5,242 nucleotides of DNA from an uncultured Eubacteriales bacterium (lineage in GTDB: Bacteria; Bacillota; Clostridia; Tissierellales; Peptoniphilaceae): contig UQFH01000023.1 in the NCBI GenBank assembly GCA_900540185.1, positions 1 through 5,242 on the forward strand, in the 5' to 3' direction. Shown piece after piece: positions 1-5,217 of this stretch. The notes beneath the pieces were generated by a model. That model did not search any database. It saw only the letters and a list, made by a program, of their open reading frames with translations, and was not told the origin of the DNA. How positions within the stretch are numbered: the first letter of the stretch is position 1; each line of letters opens with the position of its first letter. Made by a program: the position numbers and the translations under genes.

Positions 1-161
1 GTGAAAAAGAAATCTTCGATTTCGTATTTGAACGCGGGAAGGGTGCCGCCCATTTAGGTGTCAATGAAATATGTATCATTACCAACAACGATGTGTTTAT
101 GAAATATATAACCCAAACATTCTTATCATATTCCACCCCATCCATCATTGTGTGCCCATAA
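1..161 (+). CDS. 3' end of an unidentified protein (partial)
   Basis: The reading frame that starts at position 3 is open from the window edge to a TAA at 159-161, giving the last 52 residues of a protein whose start lies outside the window. The tail has ordinary protein composition: an acidic/aromatic start (EKEIFDFVFERGKG), then AAHLGVNEICIITNND, which looks like a beta-strand of an alpha/beta fold, and it ends in SIIVCP. The other two plus-strand frames are closed by stops within the first 57 bases. I do not recognise the family and assign no function. The gene converges on murE, and a hairpin at 192-228 lies 30 bases after its stop. The frame being real is fairly likely; its identity is unknown. 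Confidence 0.6.
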   Translation, partial: EKEIFDFVFERGKGAAHLGVNEICIITNNDVFMKYITQTFLSYSTPSIIVCP

Positions 162-191
162 AATATTTCTTATCTCCCCACACCCACAAAT

Positions 192-228
192 AAAAAACTC
201 TTGTGGTTTGAGACACAAGAGTTTTTTT
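192..228. terminator. Bidirectional terminator between convergent genes
   Basis: A perfect inverted repeat pairs AAAAAACTCTTGTG (192-205) with CACAAGAGTTTTTT (214-227) around an 8-base loop. Read on the plus strand it ends in seven T. Read on the minus strand it also ends in a T run, because of the A6 at 192-197. It can therefore stop both the partial upstream gene (plus) and murE (minus). On the murE side the stem begins one base after the stop codon, so murE has almost no 3' untranslated region before its terminator. Confidence 0.92.
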
Positions 229-1623
229 CTACAGTTTTTCAATTATTTCTCTATCTGAGTAGTGGATGCGTTCGCCGTTTATGAGTTGGTGGGTTTCATC
301 GCCTTTACCTGCGACGACGATGACGTCGCCCGGGTTTGAGTCGCGAAATGCGGTTTCGATTGCAGTTTTTCGGTCGGCAATCACTTTTGTCGGTATCAGA
401 CTGTACGATGCCATTTCATTTGCAATTTTTTCCGGGTCTTCGTGGTTCGGGTTGTCGGCGGTGAAAATCGCTTCGTGCGCATATTGGTTGATTGCTTCCG
501 GAATTTCGTGGCGCCTTTCAAATGTTCTTTCGCCGACGGTTCCGACGACGACAATTATACGCCCCGGTTTCCAAGATTTTATTTCGGACAAAAGATTTAG
601 AAGTGAGAGTTTGTTGTGTGCATAGTCGATGACAAATTTTCTCTCGTTTTTCTCGATGATTTCCATTCGCCCTGGAATAAATATGTTCGATGTCGTGTTC
701 ACGAGGTCGTCCATTCTAAATCCTACTTCGTTCAAAGTCGCAATCGAAAGCGCGAGATTTTTCATATTGTATTTTCCCATGAGATTCGTCTCAATCGTTC
801 TTCCGTTCAAATCGAAAGAATGCTCACTCACATTAGTCATAGTGAAGTCTTTTCCGCTTTCGCCTACGGTTACAATCGTGTTTTTCATTGGTGCTGTCAT
901 TTCGGCGAAGTGTTCGTCGTCGCTGTTCATGATAACTTTTCTCGAGAGCATGAGAAATTTCCTCTTCCAGCTCATATATTCCTCGAAGTCCTTGTGTTCC
1001 GTCGGTCCGATGTGGTCGGGGCTTATGTTTGTGAATGCCGTGATTAAAAATTTCGTTCCCATCACGCGCCATTGTTTCATCGCCTGTGAGCTCACTTCCA
1101 TAAGGATGTATTCAAGCCCCATGTCGAGCGCACGCCTCAGAAGTTTTTGCAGCGTTATCGGGTCGGGCGTCGTATTTTTCAGCTCGATGTGCTCATTATC
1201 GAAAAACGCTCCCGAGGTTCCGATGATTCCGCATTTTTTACCGAGCTTTTCAAGCATGCCTTTTAAAATAAATGTGCAGGATGTTTTTCCCTTGGTTCCG
1301 GTGATGCCGATAATTTTAAGGGATTGCGACGGATGGCCGTAGAATGTTGAGGCGATAAGTCCGACGGTTTTTCTCGTGTCGGAGACGACAAATTGAACAG
1401 CGTCTTTCGGAATTCGCACTTCTTCTTCGGTGACAAAAGCGCGTGCGCCGTTTTTGTACGCCTCGTCGATATATTTTCTGTTGTGCGTGTCGACGGCGGT
1501 TCCCCTTATTGCGATAAAAAGAGAGCCATCCTCGACTTCGTTTGTATTTGTTGTAATTTTATTTATATCAAAATTATATTTTTCGTCTATCGGTAATTTT
1601 TTAAAAAGTTCCTGTAATTTCAT
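229..1623 (-). CDS. murE: UDP-MurNAc-tripeptide synthetase MurE, probably L-lysine (or L-ornithine) type
   Basis: Cytoplasmic Mur ligase of 464 residues, the usual family length. It adds the third, dibasic amino acid to UDP-MurNAc-L-Ala-D-Glu in peptidoglycan precursor synthesis, using ATP. Motifs visible: P-loop GITGTKGKTS (106-115), NTTPDP (150-155), MEVSSQA (175-181), NISPDHIGPTEH (199-210), Lys220 in SWKRKF at the site of the carbamylated lysine, IPGRM (316-320), DYAHN (333-337), GERTFERRHE (364-373) and DNPNHEDP (390-397). SPDHIGPxEH followed by FE-Y and KR is typical of the lysine-adding MurE of staphylococci and streptococci. Asn replaces the Arg of the DNPR motif that binds meso-diaminopimelate, so Lys or Orn is the likelier substrate. 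The chosen ATG at 1621-1623 has GGAGG five bases upstream; an in-frame TTG at 1633-1635 begins before that ribosome site and is rejected. The gene stands alone, outside a division/cell-wall cluster. Confidence 0.95.
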   Translation of the reverse strand: MKLQELFKKLPIDEKYNFDINKITTNTNEVEDGSLFIAIRGTAVDTHNRKYIDEAYKNGARAFVTEEEVRIPKDAVQFVVSDTRKTVGLIASTFYGHPSQSLKIIGITGTKGKTSCTFILKGMLEKLGKKCGIIGTSGAFFDNEHIELKNTTPDPITLQKLLRRALDMGLEYILMEVSSQAMKQWRVMGTKFLITAFTNISPDHIGPTEHKDFEEYMSWKRKFLMLSRKVIMNSDDEHFAEMTAPMKNTIVTVGESGKDFTMTNVSEHSFDLNGRTIETNLMGKYNMKNLALSIATLNEVGFRMDDLVNTTSNIFIPGRMEIIEKNERKFVIDYAHNKLSLLNLLSEIKSWKPGRIIVVVGTVGERTFERRHEIPEAINQYAHEAIFTADNPNHEDPEKIANEMASYSLIPTKVIADRKTAIETAFRDSNPGDVIVVAGKGDETHQLINGERIHYSDREIIEKL

Positions 1624-1626
1624 AAT

Positions 1627-1633
1627 TACCTCC
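1627..1633 (-). promoter_or_regulatory. Ribosome-binding site that sets the murE start
   Basis: On the minus strand the sequence reads TTGGAGGTAATTATG. The GGAGG is five bases before the ATG at 1623-1621, which is optimal spacing. The alternative in-frame TTG overlaps this motif and has no Shine-Dalgarno of its own at the right distance, so translation should begin at ATG, giving MKLQELF as the N-terminus. Confidence 0.9.
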
Positions 1634-1658
1634 AATAAAGTTTTCTTATCTCAACTCA

Positions 1659-1687
1659 ATTATAACTTAAAATGCGGACTATGTAAA
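1659..1687 (-). promoter_or_regulatory. murE promoter (sigma-A type)
   Basis: On the minus strand a TTTACA box (1687-1682) is followed by a 17-base spacer and a perfect TATAAT (1664-1659). Five of six and six of six consensus bases with ideal spacing make this a strong housekeeping promoter. Transcription should start about 1650-1653, leaving a leader of roughly 30 bases before the murE ATG. Its -35 box is only ten bases from the -35 box of the divergent aldolase promoter. Confidence 0.85.
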
Positions 1688-1697
1688 GAAAAAAAGC

Positions 1698-1726
1698 TTG
1701 AAAGAGCGCGCATCTTATGGTATAGT
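1698..1726 (+). promoter_or_regulatory. Aldolase promoter (sigma-A type, extended -10)
   Basis: TTGAAA (1698-1703), a 17-base spacer and TATAGT (1721-1726), with TG one base before the -10 box (1718-1719). This is an extended -10 promoter with a good -35, as expected for a highly expressed glycolytic gene. The likely start is near 1733, giving a leader of about 35 bases that contains GGAGG at 1756-1760, six bases before the ATG. The short leader shows no room for a riboswitch. Confidence 0.85.
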
Positions 1727-1766
1727 TTAGATAGATGAAAATAAAGATTTTAATTGGAGGTATACT

Positions 1767-2660
1767 ATGAAAATTGAAATGCTTGAAAAGATAAAAAACG
1801 GAAAAGGATTTATTGCTGCTTTGGACCAAAGTGGCGGTTCAACGCCGAAAGCACTTTTAAATTACGGTGTCGGCGAAGATGAGTACAAAAACGAAGAAGA
1901 AATGTTTGACTTGGTTCACAAGATGAGAACGAGAATTGTGAAATCAAATTCATTTACAGGAGACAAGATTATCGGTGCAATTCTTTTTGAAAAGACAATG
2001 AACAGCGAAGTCGACGGAATGCCGACGGCGGATTTTCTTTGGGAAAAGAAACAAGTCGTTCCATTTCTTAAAATAGACAAGGGTCTTGCCGACGAAAAAG
2101 ACGGCGTTCGTTTGATGAAGGAAATTCCGAACATCGACGAAAGACTTGAAGATGCAGTAAAGAAAAATATTTTCGGAACGAAGATGAGATCCGTTATTAA
2201 TAAACTTTCAAAAGAAGGAATCGAAGAAATTGTCGCACAACAATTTGACTTTGCAAAGACGATTGCTTCGCACGGACTGGTTCCAATCATCGAACCGGAA
2301 ATCGCGATTACGATGGACAACAAAGCGGAAGCTGAAGAAGTTTTACTCGATGCGCTTTTGAGACATTTGAAAGAATGGGACCAAGAAAAGCCTGTCATGT
2401 TTAAACTCACTCTTCCTGAAAAGAAGAATCTCTATCTTCCTCTTTATGACTTCAAGGCAACTGTAAGAGTTGTTGCGCTTTCAGGTGGATACTCAAGAGA
2501 AGAATCAAACAGAAGACTTGCCGAAAACGACAGAGTGAGCGCAAGTTTCTCGAGAGCTCTCACAGAAGGACTAAATGTCAAAATGACTGACGAAGAATTT
2601 GACAAACATTTGGGAGAATCGATCGACAGCATCTACAATGCATCGGTAAGCTCCAACTAA
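1767..2660 (+). CDS. fda: Fructose-bisphosphate aldolase, class I
   Basis: Cytoplasmic Schiff-base aldolase of 297 residues that interconverts fructose 1,6-bisphosphate with glyceraldehyde 3-phosphate and dihydroxyacetone phosphate (glycolysis/gluconeogenesis). From the N-terminus: GFIAALDQSGGSTPKAL (14-30) with Asp20 as the likely active-site acid; VPFLKIDKG (98-106) with Lys102; FGTKMRS (136-142) with Lys139; VPIIEPE (172-178) with Glu175 and Glu177, the acid/base positions; VMFKLTLP (210-217) with Lys213 as the Schiff-base lysine; LSGGYSRE (238-245), the phosphate-binding loop; and SFSRAL (260-265). These motifs and the length match the bacterial class I enzyme known in Staphylococcus (FdaB). 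All key residues are present. The ATG has GGAGG six bases upstream and a consensus promoter, and a terminator follows 20 bases after the stop, so it is monocistronic. No sign of transfer or damage. Confidence 0.96.
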   Translation: MKIEMLEKIKNGKGFIAALDQSGGSTPKALLNYGVGEDEYKNEEEMFDLVHKMRTRIVKSNSFTGDKIIGAILFEKTMNSEVDGMPTADFLWEKKQVVPFLKIDKGLADEKDGVRLMKEIPNIDERLEDAVKKNIFGTKMRSVINKLSKEGIEEIVAQQFDFAKTIASHGLVPIIEPEIAITMDNKAEAEEVLLDALLRHLKEWDQEKPVMFKLTLPEKKNLYLPLYDFKATVRVVALSGGYSREESNRRLAENDRVSASFSRALTEGLNVKMTDEEFDKHLGESIDSIYNASVSSN

Positions 2661-2680
2661 TCTTATTAAATTTATATTAC

Positions 2681-2714
2681 AAAATCCGTGTATGAGTGAA
2701 ATACACGGATTTTT
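2681..2714 (+). terminator. Rho-independent terminator of the aldolase gene
   Basis: AAAATCCGTGTAT (2681-2693) pairs perfectly with ATACACGGATTTT (2701-2713) around a seven-base loop (GAGTGAA), and the downstream arm ends in a run of five T. It begins 20 bases after the aldolase stop. The loop and first stem base overlap the predicted -35 box of the next gene. Confidence 0.93.
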
Positions 2715-2724
2715 ATGTTATGAT
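2696..2724 (+). promoter_or_regulatory. Putative promoter of the LtaS-like/diesterase gene, overlapping the terminator
   Basis: TATGAT (2719-2724) has an upstream TG at 2716-2717, forming an extended -10 box, with a weak -35 match GTGAAA (2696-2701) 17 bases upstream. The -35 lies in the loop of the aldolase terminator. Transcription would start near 2731, followed by GAGG at 2743-2746 before the ATG at 2754. The upstream terminator makes an independent promoter likely, and this is the best candidate. Confidence 0.6.
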
Positions 2725-2753
2725 ATATATAGCATTGATAATGAGGTAAGATT

Positions 2754-4733
2754 ATGAGAAAAAAACTTTTGACTTTATTTATTGCGCTGCTTCTTGCAGC
2801 CAACAATTTTATATATATTAAAGCTGACGGATACGGGGACTTTGTAAATCCCGTAAAGGCGGAGATGGCGCGTGTCGACAAGGGCGACTATGCGTTTTTG
2901 ATGGAGCACAAGGACAACGAAATGAGCGGAGTTTTTAAGGACAAAAGCCTGGTTGTTTTGGAAGTTGACGGACTTTTAACGAGTGCGATTCGAAGAAAAT
3001 ACAACAATATCGAGCTCGCTCCTTTTGTAAGCTCACTTGTTAGCGGTGCGGCTTATTTTAACAACTATTTTCTTGGAAGCGCTTCGAAAGATCCTGACGA
3101 TATAACACTTTCGACACTCTATAGCATAATGCCGAACCAAAAATATCCGGGTTTTAAACAAATTTACAACAAAAACATCAAGGGACTTCAAAACTATTTC
3201 GGAAATGCGGGCTACACGACAATTGCGCAAAGAAATTTTGTTTATAGTGAAGAATATGTAAATTATATGACGCTAGGGTTTGACAAAGTCCTAATTAACG
3301 ACAAAAGTGGAAACAAGACGATATTAAACGCTCTCCAAAAGCAAATCGAGGAGCCGGGCAAAAAGTTTATCTATGCAGAAACTCGTCCGCTCGACAATCC
3401 GATGACAGTGTTTCAAGGAGGCAATCTCGACGAAGAGAGAACTTTGTTTGTGCAAAAATTAAGAGAACTCGACAACAATTTGAAGGAATTTGTCACGACT
3501 TTTAAAAACAGCCCACGGGCAAAGGACACAATCCTTTTTATTGTCGGGAAAAACAATGTGAACAACGAATTTGCAAACAAAGCGAAGACCGTTGAAACGG
3601 TTTTGACAACCGAGAAAAAACTTGCAGAAGTGAATTGTCCGCTCATAATTGTAAACGGACTTAACACCAAAAATTATTTGGGCACTGTCGGCTCTGTGGA
3701 CATACTTCCGACACTTCTTAACATGTTCGGACTCTATGAAAACGTATATCCGATGTTTGGAAAGGACATGTTTTCAAAGGAAAAGAAAGACATGGACATG
3801 GCGACCGTGCAATATGACATGAACAACAGAATTGCGATTTATAAATCGATTGCGATTGACATAAAAAACGCCGACGGCGGACTTAAAATCGACGCATACA
3901 ACAGAAACGGTCTCGGCTATGTGGACGCGAGTGCCTATGAACTCGTGACGAGAAAAAGCTTTCGAGATTCGGAGCTTTCATACGGACTTGTTTTCATGAA
4001 CAAACTACAGGAACTCGCTGAAAATAAAAAAATATTGAAACTCGAAAATGACAAAACTATAATGCACGCGGGCGGCGAAATTTGCGGCATGACCTACACA
4101 AATATGAAAGAGGCGCTCGACAAAAACTATAACATCGGCAAAAGATATTTTGAAATGGACTTCATGATGACGACCGACGGCCACCCGATTAACATTCACT
4201 CGTGGGAAGGCTTTGTCACAAAATTCTACGGAGCAAAATATATCGAGGGCGAAACGAATTACCAAAAAGCGGAATACGACAACATGAGATCGCGCCACGG
4301 CTACACCCAAATGGATATGGAAAAGACAATCGAATGGTTCAGAAACCACAAAGATGCATATCTCATCACGGACGTTAAAGGTGAAAATCTCCCGGTGCTT
4401 GAAAAAATTGCGAAAACGGCTCCGGATTTAAAAGAGAGAATAATTCCGCAAATCTATAAATTCGACCAATATGAAAAAGTGAAAGAATTGGGTTTCAAAA
4501 ATATAATCTTGACACTTTACATGTCAAACTACAGCGCCGACGAAATCGCAAACTTTGCATTGAGCCACTCGCTCTTCGGCGTAACAATGTCCCTCTCGAA
4601 ATTCGAAAAGGGTCTCGGTAAAAAACTCATCCAAAACGGCGTCCCGGTCTTTGTCCACACAATAAATCGACAAAGTTTGGCAAACCAGGTTTTGAAGATG
4701 GGAGCGAAGAGAGTTTATACCGACACTTTATGA
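2754..4733 (+). CDS. Secreted fusion: LtaS/sulfatase-like domain (catalytic residues degraded) plus GDPD/PI-PLC-like domain
   Basis: 659 residues. A signal peptide (RKK, then hydrophobic LLTLFIALLLAA, possible cleavage after Ala24) predicts export; there is no lipobox or LPxTG. Residues 62-340 follow the alkaline-phosphatase/lipoteichoic-acid-synthase fold: SLVVLEVDG (65-73), PFVSSLVSGAAYFNNYF (90-106), LQNYFGNAGYTT, LGFDK (174-178), DTILFIVG (258-265), and VDILPTLLNMFG (315-326) then FGKDMFS. The expected nucleophilic Thr is absent (SKDPDD, 111-116), the YGDH metal motif reads VGKNN (264-268), and the substrate-site His region reads ETRP. Glu70 remains. Residues about 432-659 resemble a glycerophosphodiesterase/PI-PLC barrel: MHAGG (His438), YTN (448-450), FEMDF (Glu467, Asp469), TTDGHPINIH (His482), ITDVKG (538-543), VHTIN and VYTD. 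The two barrel histidines are kept, but the Glu of PENT is not. Inferred role: binding or hydrolysis of glycerophosphate polymers or lipids outside the cell. GAGG precedes the ATG. Confidence 0.8.
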   Translation: MRKKLLTLFIALLLAANNFIYIKADGYGDFVNPVKAEMARVDKGDYAFLMEHKDNEMSGVFKDKSLVVLEVDGLLTSAIRRKYNNIELAPFVSSLVSGAAYFNNYFLGSASKDPDDITLSTLYSIMPNQKYPGFKQIYNKNIKGLQNYFGNAGYTTIAQRNFVYSEEYVNYMTLGFDKVLINDKSGNKTILNALQKQIEEPGKKFIYAETRPLDNPMTVFQGGNLDEERTLFVQKLRELDNNLKEFVTTFKNSPRAKDTILFIVGKNNVNNEFANKAKTVETVLTTEKKLAEVNCPLIIVNGLNTKNYLGTVGSVDILPTLLNMFGLYENVYPMFGKDMFSKEKKDMDMATVQYDMNNRIAIYKSIAIDIKNADGGLKIDAYNRNGLGYVDASAYELVTRKSFRDSELSYGLVFMNKLQELAENKKILKLENDKTIMHAGGEICGMTYTNMKEALDKNYNIGKRYFEMDFMMTTDGHPINIHSWEGFVTKFYGAKYIEGETNYQKAEYDNMRSRHGYTQMDMEKTIEWFRNHKDAYLITDVKGENLPVLEKIAKTAPDLKERIIPQIYKFDQYEKVKELGFKNIILTLYMSNYSADEIANFALSHSLFGVTMSLSKFEKGLGKKLIQNGVPVFVHTINRQSLANQVLKMGAKRVYTDTL

Positions 4734-4751
4734 TATTAATTTGCGGGCTAT

Positions 4752-4876
4752 TTTGCGGTTATTTTCGCGATAAACACTTGATTAAATATTTTCGTCGTTG
4801 CGACGTATTTATCAATACGCCTCACTCCAAAAATATTTCATCTAAGCGTTTCTCATCGAAAATTCCTCGCAAATTG
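4752..4876. repeat. Modular intergenic repeat, copy 1 (blocks A-B-D-C)
   Basis: Block A (TTTGCGGTTATTTTCGCGATAAA, 4752-4774) is followed by an AT-rich ATTAAATATTTT, a hairpin CGTCG-TTG-CGACG (4793-4805), block B (an inverted repeat, CGTATT-TATC-AATACG, 4804-4819), block D (GCCTCACTCC, 4819-4828) and block C with its flank (4853-4876). The same A, D and C blocks recur in the same order in copy 2 with a different centre. It lies between the diesterase gene and its terminator, so it is probably transcribed as part of that 3' untranslated region. Confidence 0.65.
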
Positions 4877-4887
4877 GTGTGTATATG

Positions 4888-4910
4888 AACCGGCAAACGC
4901 CGGTTTTTTT
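4888..4910 (+). terminator. Rho-independent terminator downstream of the diesterase gene
   Basis: AACCGGC (4888-4894), loop AAAC, GCCGGTT (4899-4905), running into a tract of seven T (4904-4910). The stem is GC-rich and the U tract follows directly, so this is a confident plus-strand terminator. On the minus strand no T tract follows the stem, so it should not work that way. It is 154 bases after the diesterase stop, with repeat copy 1 in between. Confidence 0.9.
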
Positions 4911-4924
4911 GTTTGTGAATTGTA

Positions 4925-4941
4925 TGATGTTGCAAACATCA
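4925..4941. repeat. Perfect inverted repeat TGATGTT-GCA-AACATCA
   Basis: Seven-base arms (4925-4931 and 4935-4941) are separated by GCA. The overlapping TATGATGTTGCAAACA resembles TATGATTTTGCAAGCA at 5042-5057 (14 of 16 bases), so it also belongs to the repeat family. No T tract follows, so it is not a terminator. It could be a protein-binding dyad or part of a folded repeat RNA; nothing decides between these. Confidence 0.5.
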
Positions 4942-4972
4942 GCGCAATAAAAAATTGAGTTTGCGGCGCATG

Positions 4973-4996
4973 TCATCAAATTATCCTCGCAAATTG
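4973..4996. repeat. Solo copy of repeat block C with flank
   Basis: TCATCAAATTATCCTCGCAAATTG matches 4853-4876 at 20 of 24 positions, with the last 13 bases (TCCTCGCAAATTG) identical. It sits exactly 120 bases downstream of the copy-1 block C and just before block A of copy 2. No A or D block can be recognised ahead of it, so it is either the remnant of a degenerate element or a free-standing end. Confidence 0.6.
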
Positions 4997-5006
4997 TTTG
5001 GGGGTA

Positions 5007-5140
5007 TTTGCGGTGATTTTCGCGATAAATCTTTTAAAATATATGATTTTGCAAGCACTGTACGTAGCGGCTGGCATACGTTGTGACGAAAGGCGTAACG
5101 ATGTCCTGCCGCAAAAAGCCTCACTCCTAAAAAGCCTCGC
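5007..5140. repeat. Modular intergenic repeat, copy 2 (blocks A-hairpin-D-partial C)
   Basis: Block A (5007-5029) matches copy 1 at 22 of 23 bases. An AT-rich segment follows, then a 46-base interrupted hairpin (5067-5112), then block D (GCCTCACTCC, 5118-5127, identical to copy 1) with A-rich tail, and CCTCGC (5135-5140), a truncated block C. Block order matches copy 1, but the centre between A and D is a different and longer hairpin. Confidence 0.6.
5067..5112. repeat. Long interrupted hairpin inside repeat copy 2
   Basis: Paired segments nest in order: GCGGC (5067-5071) with GCCGC (5108-5112), GG (5073-5074) with CC (5105-5106), CAT (5075-5077) with ATG (5101-5103), CGTT (5079-5082) with AACG (5097-5100), and ACG (5086-5088) with CGT (5094-5096) around an AAAGG loop. 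The mismatches and bulges between segments are small. No T tract follows, so it is not a classical terminator. Pairing was found by eye and its stability was not computed. Confidence 0.55.
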
Positions 5141-5199
5141 ACGTAAATATTCTTGCTAAAATGGCGACTAACTTGCTTTTCAGAACCTCCCAACCTGCA

Positions 5200-5217
5200 G
5201 CGTATTTACCAATACGC
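5200..5217. repeat. Inverted repeat GCGTATT-TACC-AATACGC (block B, second copy)
   Basis: A perfect seven-base stem with a four-base loop. It matches the copy-1 block B at 4803-4820 (CGTATTTATCAATACGC) apart from one loop base and the first stem base. The sequence after it (TTCGGTTGCTCGCTTCTTCC) only loosely recalls block D. It may be part of a third element cut by the window end. Confidence 0.6.

Noticed and set aside
629..1342. A long plus-strand open frame (237 codons) opposite murE
   Set aside because: It lies entirely within the confident murE coding region, its translation shows no domain, it is unusually rich in Ser, Phe and Ile, and it has no ribosome site; it is the antisense shadow of murE codon bias.
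1727..1766. Possible riboswitch or leader peptide ahead of the aldolase gene
   Set aside because: The predicted leader is only about 35 bases, is AT-rich and unstructured, and contains little more than the ribosome-binding site.
1916..2410. A minus-strand open frame (164 codons) inside the aldolase gene
   Set aside because: It is antisense to a fully conserved aldolase, Ser- and Phe-rich, and has no recognisable motif; it is a codon-bias shadow.
4842..4976. A minus-strand 44-codon frame with a GAGGA motif ahead of its ATG
   Set aside because: It reads backwards through the plus-strand terminator and through repeat block C, and its translation (MTCAANSIFYCADVC...) looks like no known protein. 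The start signal is kept only as a finding about block C.
4981..5193. A minus-strand open frame of 70 codons in the repeat region
   Set aside because: It runs through block A, the long hairpin and block D, and its translation has no recognisable domain. It is more simply a frame left open by the repeat units than a gene.
4752..5217. Possible CRISPR array because of repeated blocks
   Set aside because: The repeats are unequal in spacing (for example offsets of 120, 255 and 299 bases), imperfect and of several kinds, and there are no uniform spacers.
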